DNA of 49,434 bases from JAFDWI01 sp964449375 (GTDB taxonomy: Bacteria > Actinomycetota > Acidimicrobiia > Acidimicrobiales > Iamiaceae), in assembly GCA_964449375.1 (NCBI GenBank), contig CAYVAS010000014.1:1-49434 (forward strand). Reading direction: 5' to 3'. The notes below the pieces were generated by a model. That model searched no databases. It was given only the letters and a program-made list of their open reading frames with translations, and was not told the DNA's origin. Each line of letters starts with the position of its first letter. Positions within the stretch are counted from its first letter, which is position 1. Positions 15,781-24,595 of this stretch are shown one piece after another. The position numbers were made by a program, and so were the translations under genes.

Positions 15781-16167
15781 TCAGGCCCGGCCCAGGATCC
15801 GATCCACGCTGATCTCGATGGCCACCCGGTCGGGTCGCGCTCCCGGGCGCCGGTAGCGCCCCGCGTACCGCTCGACGGCGACCGCCACCCGGTCGGGGTC
15901 GTCGGTGACCACCGCCTCGCCCTCCAGGGTGAGCCAGCGACCCCCGTCGACCTGGCAGACCGCGGCCCGTGACCCCCGGGCGATGTTCGCGACCTTCACC
16001 GACGAGGCGAACGAGATGATCCGCACCAGGCGCGCCTCGGTGTCGTAGGTGAAACCCACCGGCACCACGTGGGGGGTGCCGTCGGCTCTCAGCGTGGTGA
16101 GGGTCGCCAGGTGCGACTCGTCGAGGAAGGCGAGCACCGCGTCGTCGGGTCGTGCGAGGTCGATCAT
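15781..16167 (-). CDS. PPOX-class (split-barrel) F420- or flavin-dependent protein
   Basis: A 128-residue single-domain split beta-barrel protein of the pyridoxamine-5'-phosphate-oxidase-like family; its length and the opening MIDLARPDDAVLAFLDESHLATLTT with TLRADGTPHVVPVGF match the Rv1155-like F420-binding group. ASSVKVANI and RWLTLEGEAVV are the usual second-strand motifs that contact the cofactor phosphate. It has no clear ribosome site at the ATG, so the exact start is uncertain by a few codons. It may reduce small molecules using F420; an LLM-type F420 enzyme occurs nearby. It is divergent from the glycosyltransferase. Confidence 0.85.
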   Translation of the reverse strand: MIDLARPDDAVLAFLDESHLATLTTLRADGTPHVVPVGFTYDTEARLVRIISFASSVKVANIARGSRAAVCQVDGGRWLTLEGEAVVTDDPDRVAVAVERYAGRYRRPGARPDRVAIEISVDRILGRA

Positions 16168-16297
16168 GGCGTTGGCACGGTAGCTGAGGTGGACCCGCCA
16201 CGGAGCAGGCGGCGAGGACCCGCCGGAGGCTCGATTGTCCGCACGGCGCGACTGCACAACAGCCGGGCGTGACCAGAAGGTGCTAGGAAGGCGGGGC

Positions 16298-17962
16298 ATG
16301 CGCATGGAGGAGGGAGGATCGAACGACCTGAACCCGGACGCGCCCGCGATCGAAGGATCCGAGCGAGACCGGGCGCTTGGGACCGCAGTGCTGTGTGGTC
16401 TGCTCGCGCTGGTCCCTCGACTGTTGACCGTCGGGCACGCATTCAACATCGACGAGTGGTTGTGGATGCACCGATCGGTGGTGTTCTCGAACGCGCTGCT
16501 GGGGGCTGATCCTGGCGCGATGAGCGCCGACGAGCCGCTGCCCGGCACGATGCCCGGAATTCCCACGGTGTGGCTCGGCAGTCTGGGACGGCTCCTCTGG
16601 AACATCGCCAAGACGCTCGGCATCGTCGATACACAAGAGTCGTTTCTGCAGGCGGCGTCGGGCTACACGTGTGCACAGATCGTCGTCGCGATCGCCACAT
16701 CCCTGCTCATCGGACTGTTCGCCTGGCTGGTCACGAAATGGATGTCGTGGACCGTCGGGCTGGTCGCGGGCGCCGTTCTCGCCGTCGAGCCATTCTGGGT
16801 GTCCCTCGGGTCGATCCTGCACACCGACGAACTCGTCGCGCTCTTCGGATCGACCGGGCTGGTGGCCCTCTCCTGGGCTCTCGGCATTCCCGAAGGCGTC
16901 AGGACGCCACGGAGCCCGCGGCGCTGGGTCGTCGTGGGAACGGCACTGGTGACCTGTTCGGTACTGACCAAACTCAACGGCCTGGGATTCGCCGTCCCCG
17001 GAGCCGGGCTGATCGCGTGGGCCGCGTTCCGGTCGATCCGGCGACGTGACGTGACGGTTCCCCTGTTGCGTGGCAGTCGCAAGGCGGCAGGGATCGTGGT
17101 CTGCGCCGGGCTCGCAAGTCTGGCCACGATCGTCGTGCTCTACCCGGCCCTGGTGTTCGATCCATCAGGGCAGTTCGACGCCTTGGCGCACACCGTCGAG
17201 ATCTCAGGGGGCGACCGGCGTCTGTTCTTTCTCGGCAAGCCCGTCGTGGGACCCGGCCCTGGCTTCTATCCGATCAGCCTGGCCTACCACTCGACCCTCT
17301 GGGTGAGCGTGCTGCTTCCGATCGGCATCGTCGTCGCCGTCGTTCGCCGCAGCACTCGCCGCTTCGCCATCCTGGCGCTGCTGTTCGGGCTGGCACCGGG
17401 CGTCCTGCTGCTGACCACGACCCTCTCCTACGCCCGGTACGGGCTGGTCATGCTCGGACCGTTCAGCCTTGCTGCGGCAATGGCGCTTCATCCTGCGCCT
17501 CGGTCGACGGACCGGCGGAACGCGCTGGTCACCCGACTCGCAGGTGTGGGCATCGCCGGTGCATTCGTCTTTTCGGTCGTGGTCGCTCCCTGGGGAGGAC
17601 TCACCTTCAATCCGCTGCTGTCAGCGGCCCGTTCTCCCATGGAAACGGTCACGGTCGGGTGGGGTGAGGCTCCCTACCTCGCGGCGCCGGTCATCCAACG
17701 GGACGTCGAGCGCCAGGGCCTGATCTGCGAAGCGGTGACCGTCGCGGGGTTCGGCGTCGCCCCCCAGCGCGGGACGTGTCGGTTCGCGCTGGTGAAAAGC
17801 CGTTCCGAGGCCGACTATGTCGTGGTGAGCGCGGCCAGGCGTCAGTTGTGGGCCTGGACGTTGCGGGACCTTCCGACCACCCACGAACTCGTCGAAACCC
17901 GCTGGATCCACGGGCAGCCGATCGCGGAGATCTGGCGACGCCGCGGACTGGTCGCGGAATGA
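16298..17962 (+). CDS. GT-C (family 39-like) membrane glycosyltransferase
   Basis: A 554-residue polytopic membrane protein with about ten or more helices. After a 25-residue cytoplasmic tail and the first helix comes FNIDEWLW with Asp52-Glu53, the metal/donor-binding acidic pair in the first extracytoplasmic loop of GT39/PMT-like enzymes that use polyprenyl-phosphate sugars. The C-terminal 120 residues are a soluble domain ending AEIWRRRGLVAE. The ATG at 16298 has GGAAGG six bases upstream; an ATG six bases later is possible. Its third-position G/C bias is a little weaker than its neighbours', possibly reflecting transfer. Acceptor and sugar are unknown. Confidence 0.75.
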   Translation: MRMEEGGSNDLNPDAPAIEGSERDRALGTAVLCGLLALVPRLLTVGHAFNIDEWLWMHRSVVFSNALLGADPGAMSADEPLPGTMPGIPTVWLGSLGRLLWNIAKTLGIVDTQESFLQAASGYTCAQIVVAIATSLLIGLFAWLVTKWMSWTVGLVAGAVLAVEPFWVSLGSILHTDELVALFGSTGLVALSWALGIPEGVRTPRSPRRWVVVGTALVTCSVLTKLNGLGFAVPGAGLIAWAAFRSIRRRDVTVPLLRGSRKAAGIVVCAGLASLATIVVLYPALVFDPSGQFDALAHTVEISGGDRRLFFLGKPVVGPGPGFYPISLAYHSTLWVSVLLPIGIVVAVVRRSTRRFAILALLFGLAPGVLLLTTTLSYARYGLVMLGPFSLAAAMALHPAPRSTDRRNALVTRLAGVGIAGAFVFSVVVAPWGGLTFNPLLSAARSPMETVTVGWGEAPYLAAPVIQRDVERQGLICEAVTVAGFGVAPQRGTCRFALVKSRSEADYVVVSAARRQLWAWTLRDLPTTHELVETRWIHGQPIAEIWRRRGLVAE

Positions 17963-17966
17963 CGGC

Positions 17967-17986
17967 CGGGGGCACCGAGGCCCCCG
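17967..17986. terminator. Hairpin terminator between converging genes
   Basis: CGGGGGC and GCCCCCG form a perfect seven-base-pair stem with a six-base loop. It lies four bases after the glycosyltransferase stop and 20 bases from the enoyl-CoA hydratase stop on the other strand, so it can serve both. Confidence 0.55.
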
Positions 17987-18005
17987 CCGCCGCGCCGGAT
18001 CGGCG

Positions 18006-18818
18006 TCAGGTGCCGGTGTAGACCGGGGTCCGTCCCTGCATCCAGGCCGCGCCGGCCTCGGCGAGATCGTTTGATGCGAGACACCGGAGCTGCCCGGCGC
18101 CGGCCTCGGCGAGGCCCGCTTCGACGCCGCCGGCGTTCGCCGCGACGGCCCGCTTGATCGCGGTGACCGCCAGGGGTGGACGAGCGCTGAGCTGCTCGGC
18201 GAGTTCGGTCGCGGCCGCGTCGAGCTCGGCGCGGGGCACGACCCGGTTCACCAGGCCCAGCCCGAGCGCTTGGGCGGCGTCGACCCGCTCGGCGAGCCAC
18301 ATCAGCTCCTTGGCCTTGGCCGGGCCGACCAGCTCGGGCAGCCACACCGTGCCGCCCAGATCGGGCATGAGGCCCCAGTTGGTCTCGAGCACGCCCATCG
18401 ACAGGTCGTCCGCGGCGATCCGCAGGTCACAGGCGAGCGCCAACTGGCATCCCGCACCGAGCGCATGGCCCTGCACCGCGGCGATCGTCGGATACGGCGT
18501 CTCGGTCAACCACGTGAAGCTGTGCTGCACCCGGCGCAGGCTCGTCGGACCGTCCAGCCCTTCGAGATCTTCCGCGCCGGCGGATCCGAAGAAGTCGGTG
18601 AGCACCGCGGTGTCGAGCCCGGCCGAGAACGATCGACCCGCGCCCGACACGATCAGGGCACGGATGGTCGTGTCCTGGCCGATCTCGTCCGCGATCCGAC
18701 GCAGCTCGTACCACATGTGGTGGGTCTGGGCGTTGAGCTTCTCGGGGCGCTCCAGTCGCAGCCGGGCGATGGAACCGTCGCGGGTGAGCGACACCGTCGG
18801 GGTCGGCTCATCGCTCAC
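18006..18818 (-). CDS. Enoyl-CoA hydratase/isomerase family protein
   Basis: A 270-residue crotonase-fold enzyme acting on CoA thioesters. Visible motifs are GAGRSFSAGLD (first oxyanion-hole loop, around 60-70), AAVQGHALGAGCQLALACDLRIAA (second oxyanion-hole segment) and NWGLMPDLGGTVWLPELVG, the region of the second catalytic acid. In classical hydratases the two glutamates lie at the GAxxE and GxxPE positions; here Gln and Asp/Leu occupy some of these, so isomerase or another crotonase activity is possible. The GTG start shares GTGA with the stop of the LLM oxidoreductase, so the two are co-translated. A role in lipid or steroid-acid breakdown is inferred from neighbours. Confidence 0.88.
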   Translation of the reverse strand: MSDEPTPTVSLTRDGSIARLRLERPEKLNAQTHHMWYELRRIADEIGQDTTIRALIVSGAGRSFSAGLDTAVLTDFFGSAGAEDLEGLDGPTSLRRVQHSFTWLTETPYPTIAAVQGHALGAGCQLALACDLRIAADDLSMGVLETNWGLMPDLGGTVWLPELVGPAKAKELMWLAERVDAAQALGLGLVNRVVPRAELDAAATELAEQLSARPPLAVTAIKRAVAANAGGVEAGLAEAGAGQLRCLASNDLAEAGAAWMQGRTPVYTGT

Positions 18819-19843
18819 GACAGGATCTCGGCGATCTGTTCGAACTGGAACGCCGGGCCCCCCAGCAGCACCGTGGTCAACAGGGTCTGTTTCCACACCT
18901 CGGCCTCCTCGGTGACCTTGCCCACCGGCCCGATCAACGAGACGTCCTCCACGAGGGACAGCGGTACCGCGGCGATCGCCTCGTCCTTGCGGCCGTCCAG
19001 GTACAGGTCCTGGATCCGGGCGCACTCGGCCTCATAACCCATCCGTGCGAACACGTCGTAGTGGAAGTTCGCGCCCCGGGCGCCCATCCCGCCGATGTAG
19101 AGCGCCAGCATGGGGCGGATGAAGTTGGCGCAGGCTTCGATGTCGTCGCCGATGATCACCGGCAGCGTCGAGATGATCTCGAAGCCCTCCAGGCCGCCGT
19201 GCCGGCTGGTGTCGCGGGCGAACCCCTCGGCGAGCGCCTCCCGGTAGAACGCGTCGCTCTTGGGCGAGAACCAGAACGGCAACCAGCCATCGGCGATCTC
19301 CGCGGCGAGCGCCACGTTCTTGGGACCCTCCGCGGCGAGCATGATCGGCAGATCCTCACGCAGCGGGTGCACCGTGGACTTGAGGGGCTTGCCCAGCCCG
19401 GCCCCACCCGGAAACGGAAGCTGGTAGTGATCGCCGTCGAAGGTCACCGGACCTTCGCGGGCCAGCACGTCGCGGACGATCGAGATGTACTCACGGGTGC
19501 GGGCCAGCGGGCGCGGGTAGGGCTGGCCGTACCAGCCCTCGACCACCTGGGGGCCCGAGGCACCCAGCCCGAGGATGAACCGTCCGCCGCTGAGGTGGTC
19601 CATGGTCAGCGCCGCCATCGCCGCCGCGGTGGGCGTGCGGGCCGACATCTGCATGATCGCGGTGCCCAGCCGCATCGACTCGGTCGCCGCACCCCACCAG
19701 GCCAGCGGGGAGATGCAGTCGGATCCGTAGGCTTCGGCCGTCCAGATCGAATCGAAGCCCAGACGCTCGGCTTCGGCGATCCGCTCGTGGACGTCCGCGG
19801 GCGGACCCGACGACCAGTAGCCGGTGTTCAGTCCGATCTTCAT
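18815..19843 (-). CDS. LLM-class (luciferase-like) F420-dependent oxidoreductase
   Basis: A 342-residue TIM-barrel protein of the luciferase-like monooxygenase superfamily. It begins MKIGLNTGYW, has ERLGFDSIWTAEAYGSD, TAIMQMSARTP and GRFILGLGASGPQVVEGWYG, the pattern of F420-dependent actinobacterial members, and ends with a helix that packs on the barrel. Such enzymes reduce or oxidise CoA-thioesters, alcohols or ketones using F420. GGAAGG precedes the ATG by seven bases. It forms a two-gene unit with the enoyl-CoA hydratase and lies 130 bases after the MFS exporter, with a hairpin between them. Confidence 0.9.
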   Translation of the reverse strand: MKIGLNTGYWSSGPPADVHERIAEAERLGFDSIWTAEAYGSDCISPLAWWGAATESMRLGTAIMQMSARTPTAAAMAALTMDHLSGGRFILGLGASGPQVVEGWYGQPYPRPLARTREYISIVRDVLAREGPVTFDGDHYQLPFPGGAGLGKPLKSTVHPLREDLPIMLAAEGPKNVALAAEIADGWLPFWFSPKSDAFYREALAEGFARDTSRHGGLEGFEIISTLPVIIGDDIEACANFIRPMLALYIGGMGARGANFHYDVFARMGYEAECARIQDLYLDGRKDEAIAAVPLSLVEDVSLIGPVGKVTEEAEVWKQTLLTTVLLGGPAFQFEQIAEILS

Positions 19844-19945
19844 GGGTGTCGCCTTCCGTCGGTGGGGCCGGGCGTTGCCGGCGGCAGCTCGTCGAGCGGA
19901 TGGTAGTCACCGGTGTTCGGGTCGGGAATCTCCCGGGCAGGTGCC

Positions 19946-19963
19946 GCCTCGGACGCCCGAGGC
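19946..19963 (-). terminator. Hairpin after the MFS exporter
   Basis: GCCTCGG and CCGAGGC make a perfect seven-base-pair stem with a four-base loop, ten bases after the MFS stop on the minus strand and upstream of the LLM gene. It separates the two units. Confidence 0.5.
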
Positions 19964-19973
19964 TCACCACGTC

Positions 19974-21428
19974 TCAACGCGACCGTGCGATGAGCGCCGC
20001 GCAGAGCGCACCGACGAGCGCGGCGCCCGCACCGACCGCGAACGCGACGGTGAACGCGCCCTCGGAGGGTTCAGAGGTGCCCGCCACGGTGAAGGTGGCC
20101 AGCAGCGCCACGCCGAACTGCGCGCCGATCGCGCCGCCGACCCGTCGGAGCACCGCGTTGATGGAGTTGGCCACCGCGGTCTCGCCGGCATCCACCGAAA
20201 GGGTCACCAGGCTGCCCATCACGGCGACGGCCACGCCGAAGCCGGCGCCCACCACCACCAGCTCGGCGACGATCATCCACAGATTCGGGCGGGCGAACGC
20301 GAGCCCGGCGAGCCCCGCGGCCATCGCGAGGAGGCCGGCCATCAGGGCGGGACCCTGGCCGAATCCACGCACGATCCGCCCGGTGGTCGGCCCCCCGACC
20401 GACTGGCCCACGGCCCGGGGCACCAGCACCAGCCCGGTGAGCAGCGGACCGGCGGTGAGACCGAACGCGGTCAGGTGGGCCCCGGTGCCCGACTGCAGCA
20501 GGAAGGTGACCAGCACCCCGGTCCCGACCGCCGCGTACCCGCTCATCAGCGACGCGGCGTTGGTGAGCAGCATCGACCGCGACGCCAGCACCCGCAGGTC
20601 CATGAGCGGCTCGTCGGTGGACAGTTCCTGGAAGACCCAGCCGACGAACGCGGCCACGGCCAGCGCGAACATGGCGAGGGTGAATGGGTCGGTCCACCCG
20701 CGTTCGGGACCCTCGGTCACCGCCAGGATCACCCCGGTGAGGGTGGCTCCGAAGAGGACCGCGCCGCCGATGTCGAGGCCGCGGCGGACCGTGGCGGGCG
20801 AGTCGGGCACCGACCTGACGACCGCGACCAGCGCGCCGGACAACGCGATGGCCCCCAGCCAGAAGATCCATCGCCATCCCAACCACTGGGTGATCATCCC
20901 GCCGGCGGCGTAGCCACCCAACGACCCCAGCCCGAACCCGCCGGTGAGGATGCCGATGCCGGTGGAAACCCGGCCCGAGGGCAGCTCGTCGCGCACGATC
21001 GCGAACGACAGCGGGAACACCGCACCCCCCAGGCCCTGGACGACCCGGCAGACCACGACCAGCCCGATGGTGGGGGCCAGGGCCGAGCCGACACTTCCCA
21101 CCAGGAACACCCCGAGCGCGACGAGCAGGATCCGGCGTTTTCCGGTGCGGTCGGCGAGTTTGCCCAGAAACACCGGGGTCACCGACGCGACGATGAAGTA
21201 CCCCGACAGCAGCCAGGTGGTCCAGGTCCGGGACGCGCCCAGGTCGTCCTGGACGACGGGCAGCGCCGGGGTGATGGCGGTCTGTTGGAACCCGAACACC
21301 GTCACGGCCAGGAACAGACCGGCGAGGGTGACCGACCATCCCGGTCGTTCCTGTTCGACCGGGTCGACCTGGGCACTCCGCCGGGCGCGCCCGGGTCCCC
21401 CGCGTCCGGTGGCGTCGGATCCAGTCAC
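19974..21428 (-). CDS. MFS transporter, DHA2-type (14 TM)
   Basis: A 484-residue major-facilitator protein with about 14 helices. It shows the DHA2 signature features: TAITPALPVVQDDLG after helix 1, TWLLSGYFIVASVTPVFLGKLADRTGKRR (motif A, GKLADRTGKRR), and VCRVVQGLGGAVFPLSFAIVRDELP. These proteins export drugs or metabolites using the proton gradient. The GTG start at 21428 has an AGGA about ten bases upstream, and no better start is seen. It diverges from the GGDEF gene across 169 bases. No TetR- or MarR-type regulator adjoins it, so the stimulus is unknown. Confidence 0.9.
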   Translation of the reverse strand: MTGSDATGRGGPGRARRSAQVDPVEQERPGWSVTLAGLFLAVTVFGFQQTAITPALPVVQDDLGASRTWTTWLLSGYFIVASVTPVFLGKLADRTGKRRILLVALGVFLVGSVGSALAPTIGLVVVCRVVQGLGGAVFPLSFAIVRDELPSGRVSTGIGILTGGFGLGSLGGYAAGGMITQWLGWRWIFWLGAIALSGALVAVVRSVPDSPATVRRGLDIGGAVLFGATLTGVILAVTEGPERGWTDPFTLAMFALAVAAFVGWVFQELSTDEPLMDLRVLASRSMLLTNAASLMSGYAAVGTGVLVTFLLQSGTGAHLTAFGLTAGPLLTGLVLVPRAVGQSVGGPTTGRIVRGFGQGPALMAGLLAMAAGLAGLAFARPNLWMIVAELVVVGAGFGVAVAVMGSLVTLSVDAGETAVANSINAVLRRVGGAIGAQFGVALLATFTVAGTSEPSEGAFTVAFAVGAGAALVGALCAALIARSR

Positions 21429-21557
21429 TGTGAATTCGTCCTAGTGCACCGGAGGTGGAGTTCCCCAGCGCGTCGACCTGCCCGGTCGGGTGGCGCGTCG
21501 AGACGGGACGATCGGGCCGCGGGGAACGACCGGGCCCATGCGGCGGCGCGAAATGGG

Positions 21558-21563
21558 TACAGT
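21558..21563 (+). promoter_or_regulatory. -10 box upstream of the leader ORF and GGDEF gene
   Basis: TACAGT fits TANNNT and lies 35 bases before the ATG at 21598. No good -35 box is visible in the GC-rich sequence before it. Confidence 0.35.
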
Positions 21564-21597
21564 CGGGAGGCGAGGCCGTCGCAGTGAAGGGGGAACC

Positions 21598-21636
21598 ATG
21601 ACGGTTGGGAAGGGCGAAGAGGTGCGTCGGCCGTGA
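21598..21636 (+). CDS. 12-codon leader ORF coupled to the GGDEF gene
   Basis: An ATG preceded by a strong GAAGGGGG ribosome site opens MTVGKGEEVRRP and stops in TGA. That stop overlaps the GTG of the GGDEF gene as GTGA, the same arrangement as several real gene pairs in this window. The ribosome site is better than the one in front of the GGDEF gene itself. It could be a translated leader that feeds ribosomes to the downstream start, or simply a chance short frame. Confidence 0.4.
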   Translation: MTVGKGEEVRRP

Positions 21637-22982
21637 CCGGCCAGCCGGTTCGGGCCGAGCTGGACGACCCCGTGTTGCACCGGTATCTCACCGATCACTG
21701 CTTCGCCCCCTTCGTGCTGGTCGGCCGTGACCTCCAGATCCACTACGCCAGCCCGCCACTGACCCGCCTGCTGGGGTGGGAGCCGGCGTCGGTGGTGGGC
21801 CGCTCCGCGGTGGATCTGTTGAGCGAAGACGGGCTCGCGCTGGCCGCCAGTGGACTGGACGAGGTCGACTCGGTGGCCCGTGATCCCCAGTGGTTCCCCA
21901 CGCCGGTGCAGGTGGGGATCCTCACCGCGGACGGCGACATGGTCGAGATCGACGTGGTCGCCCGGCCGGTTCGACACGAGAACTTCGACGGCTTTCTGGT
22001 GCAGTTGCATCCGCCCAGTCCCGCTCCCCGCTACGGGGAGGTGACCCGGGCGATCCTCGACGGCAAGGACGAACACGAGATCCTCCCCATGCTGCCGCCG
22101 CTGCTCGAACGCGACATCCCCGGCACCCGGGTGGCCATCGGCATCGGCTGGACCGGCACCCACTTCGCCCGCTCGGTCGGCGACGACGAGCTGTTGGCCC
22201 TCGACGACCCGCCGGTGAGGGACCGTCCCGCGCTCGCCGAGTTGATCCGGTCCTCCGGCGACGCCTACGCCCTGACCCCGTCGTTGTCGGACGGCACCGT
22301 CGCCCGCGCGGCCGACGCCGGGTTCCGTGCGTGCTGGGGCGCGCCGCTGTTCGCCCGCAATCCGGTGGGCCAGGGCTCCGCGCTGGTGCTGTGGCACTGG
22401 TCCGACATCCAGCCGGGGCCGATCATGCGCGGGCGGGTGGACCGGTTGATCGACTTCGCCAGGCTGGTGCTGGACTGGGCCGACCAGCAGCGGCGCCTGG
22501 CCTGGGAGGTCGCCCACGACCAGCTCACCTCGCTGCTCAACCGGGGCGAGTTCATGGCCCACCTGGCGTCGTCGGAGGGCCGGGGCCGGGCGGTGCTGTT
22601 CTGTGACCTCGACGACTTCAAACCGGTCAACGACCTGCACGGGCACCGGGTCGGTGACGAGGTGCTCCAACGGGTGGCGCGGCGCATGCAACTGGCCGCG
22701 GCTCCGCATCCGGTCGCCCGGCTCAGCGGCGACGAGTTCGCCGTGTTGGTGCAGCCGATCACCGGGGAAGCCGAGGCGACGGGGGTCGCGCAGGCGATCC
22801 AGGACGCCCTGGCTCCCCCGTTCGGTCTCGACGAGGGGTCGGCGACGGTGGGGGTGAGCATCGGCATCGCGTCGGACCCGGCCGGGACGCTGGCCGCGGA
22901 CGCGCTGGTGGACGAAGCCGACCGGATGCTGCGTGCCTGCAAGTCCGCCGGCAAGAACACCATCCGGTCCGTGGTGGTCTAG
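21633..22982 (+). CDS. PAS-GGDEF diguanylate cyclase-like protein
   Basis: A 449-residue soluble signalling protein. Residues 10-125 are PAS-like (PFVLVGRDLQIHYASPPLTRLLGWEPASVVGRSAVDLL reads as a PAS core), about 130-275 look GAF-like, and 290-449 form the GGDEF domain: HDQLTSLLNRGEF, FCDLDDFKPVND (metal Asp), and the signature SGDEF at 365-369. SGDEF is a permitted variant in active cyclases. No RxxD inhibitory site precedes it. It probably makes c-di-GMP in response to a ligand of the sensor domains. It has no EAL domain or membrane helices. Its TAG stop shares CTAG with the stop of the convergent phosphodiesterase. Confidence 0.88.
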   Translation: MTGQPVRAELDDPVLHRYLTDHCFAPFVLVGRDLQIHYASPPLTRLLGWEPASVVGRSAVDLLSEDGLALAASGLDEVDSVARDPQWFPTPVQVGILTADGDMVEIDVVARPVRHENFDGFLVQLHPPSPAPRYGEVTRAILDGKDEHEILPMLPPLLERDIPGTRVAIGIGWTGTHFARSVGDDELLALDDPPVRDRPALAELIRSSGDAYALTPSLSDGTVARAADAGFRACWGAPLFARNPVGQGSALVLWHWSDIQPGPIMRGRVDRLIDFARLVLDWADQQRRLAWEVAHDQLTSLLNRGEFMAHLASSEGRGRAVLFCDLDDFKPVNDLHGHRVGDEVLQRVARRMQLAAAPHPVARLSGDEFAVLVQPITGEAEATGVAQAIQDALAPPFGLDEGSATVGVSIGIASDPAGTLAADALVDEADRMLRACKSAGKNTIRSVVV

Positions 22983-24553
22983 CTGGCGCGGCCGCCTTCG
23001 ACGCCGGCGTAGATGAAGCCGTAGGCCTCGTCGCGGTGGGGCACGCCGGTGTCGGCGAGCACCGGGCCCCAGTCGCCGGTCACCTCCGGGTTGGAGTCCT
23101 CCATGCCGTGGTCGGCGACCAGAAACCACGCGGTGCGATCGCCGATTCCGGCGCGGTCCGCGGCGGCCAGCACCTCACCCAGGCGGGCGTCGGTGTCGCG
23201 CAGACCGGCGTGACCGATCTCCGAGTGGGGCCCGCCGGCGTGGAATGCGGCGTCGGTGAGCGAAAAGTTCACCCACATGAACCGGGGCAGCGGACCGTGC
23301 GCGCCTTGGAGCGCCTCGACGGCCTGGGTCATCGACAGGTGGTCGATGCGCGAGGCGAGCTCGTAGTTCTTCTCGGGCCGCACGAAGCGTTCGGTGACGA
23401 AGGGCAGGTCCTCGACCTTGGGTGGCGTGGCGATCGCGCCGCCCGCGCGCATCGTGGCGAAGATCGACACGTCCGCGCCCACGTCGCACATCTCGTTGCA
23501 CGAAACGCTGAGCGCGTCGGGCCAGGTGCGCTTGACGGCCTGGTGGATGGTCTCGACGTCCGGGTTCAAGTTGTTCATCGACCACGCCCAGGTCGAGGGC
23601 GAGTTGGTGATGACCTGGCTGCCGGCGGTCTTGTCGTACCAGGCGTTGTTGATGATGCGGTGGTGTCCGGGGTGGGTGCCGGTGAGGATGCCGGTGTGAT
23701 TCGCCAGGGTCAGGGTGGGCAGCGACGCCATTGCCCCGTGGCCGAACGACACGCCCTCGTCGATCAGGCGGGCCACGTTGGGCAGCTCCCCGGCGTCGAC
23801 CAGCTCGTGGAGCACGTTGGGGTTGCAGCCGTCGAAGAGCAGCCCGATCACGTGCTCGGGACGCTGGGCCGAGTCGTCGAAGAGCCCTTCGAGCACGTCG
23901 CCGTCCTGACGTCGCAGCAGCGCGTCGGCTCGGACCCGGCCGTTCTGGCCCACCCCGTCGACCGGTGCGGCGCCCATGAGCGCGAGCACCGTGGGAGCCA
24001 CGTCGATCAGCCGGCAGGCGCGGGGCACCACGCCCTGACGGCGCACGCCGGTGCCGGCCAGGATGAAGGGCGCCCGGGCCTGGATCACCGTGGGCGAGCC
24101 GTGTTCACCGCGGTGGCCGCCCTGGTCCTCCCAGTTGTGGGCCGAGGTGTGCACGCTGATCAGGTCCGGCGCCCAGGGGGCGTCGAAGATCTGGGCCACC
24201 ATCTCGTAGCCGTAGGGGTAGGACACCCGGGTGCGGTCCGGCCAACGGTTGGTCCGCTCGGCGTCGGCGGGCGCGAAGCGGTCGAGGGCCTGGTCGGCCA
24301 GCGGGTTGCGCCCCGCGACGTCCACCACGTCGTAGCGCCAGCCGTGCCCGTCCGCGGTGCGGGTGAAGCGCACCGAGCCGTCGACCGCCCGGGCATCGTA
24401 GACGGGCTCCCGGTCGGTCCGGTCCACCGAGAGCACCATCTCGACGATCGGCGACAGGGCCGAATCGACCAGCGCGTCGGACAGGGTGGCGACCTGGGCG
24501 GGGTCGGGCAGCGGCGCGACCGGTGCGGTCGTCGGGATTTCGTCGTCAGGCAT
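22979..24553 (-). CDS. Alkaline-phosphatase-superfamily (nucleotide pyrophosphatase-like) hydrolase
   Basis: A 524-residue metal-dependent phosphodiesterase or phosphatase. From about residue 235 it has HVIGLLFDGCNPNV (first metal Asp), PTLTLANH with Thr282 as the likely nucleophile (PxxTxxNH), NNAWYD, and LVADHGMED for the second metal set. Unusually, the HGEHGSPTVIQARAPFILAGTGVR and RLIDVAPTVLALMG motifs, which in related enzymes lie after the ADHG part, occur in the first 210 residues. No signal peptide is seen. The ATG at 24553 is preceded by TAGGGT seven bases upstream and has no ribosome site. The convergent GGDEF gene stops in the same CTAG. The substrate is unknown. Confidence 0.82.
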   Translation of the reverse strand: MPDDEIPTTAPVAPLPDPAQVATLSDALVDSALSPIVEMVLSVDRTDREPVYDARAVDGSVRFTRTADGHGWRYDVVDVAGRNPLADQALDRFAPADAERTNRWPDRTRVSYPYGYEMVAQIFDAPWAPDLISVHTSAHNWEDQGGHRGEHGSPTVIQARAPFILAGTGVRRQGVVPRACRLIDVAPTVLALMGAAPVDGVGQNGRVRADALLRRQDGDVLEGLFDDSAQRPEHVIGLLFDGCNPNVLHELVDAGELPNVARLIDEGVSFGHGAMASLPTLTLANHTGILTGTHPGHHRIINNAWYDKTAGSQVITNSPSTWAWSMNNLNPDVETIHQAVKRTWPDALSVSCNEMCDVGADVSIFATMRAGGAIATPPKVEDLPFVTERFVRPEKNYELASRIDHLSMTQAVEALQGAHGPLPRFMWVNFSLTDAAFHAGGPHSEIGHAGLRDTDARLGEVLAAADRAGIGDRTAWFLVADHGMEDSNPEVTGDWGPVLADTGVPHRDEAYGFIYAGVEGGRAS

Positions 24554-24560
24554 GCCCCGG

Positions 24561-24566
24561 ACCCTA
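24561..24566 (-). promoter_or_regulatory. -10 box for a leaderless phosphodiesterase transcript
   Basis: TAGGGT on the minus strand, seven bases before the ATG at 24553. Confidence 0.5.
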
Positions 24567-24595
24567 GAAGACCGCCCCCGACCCCGCATCCCAAG

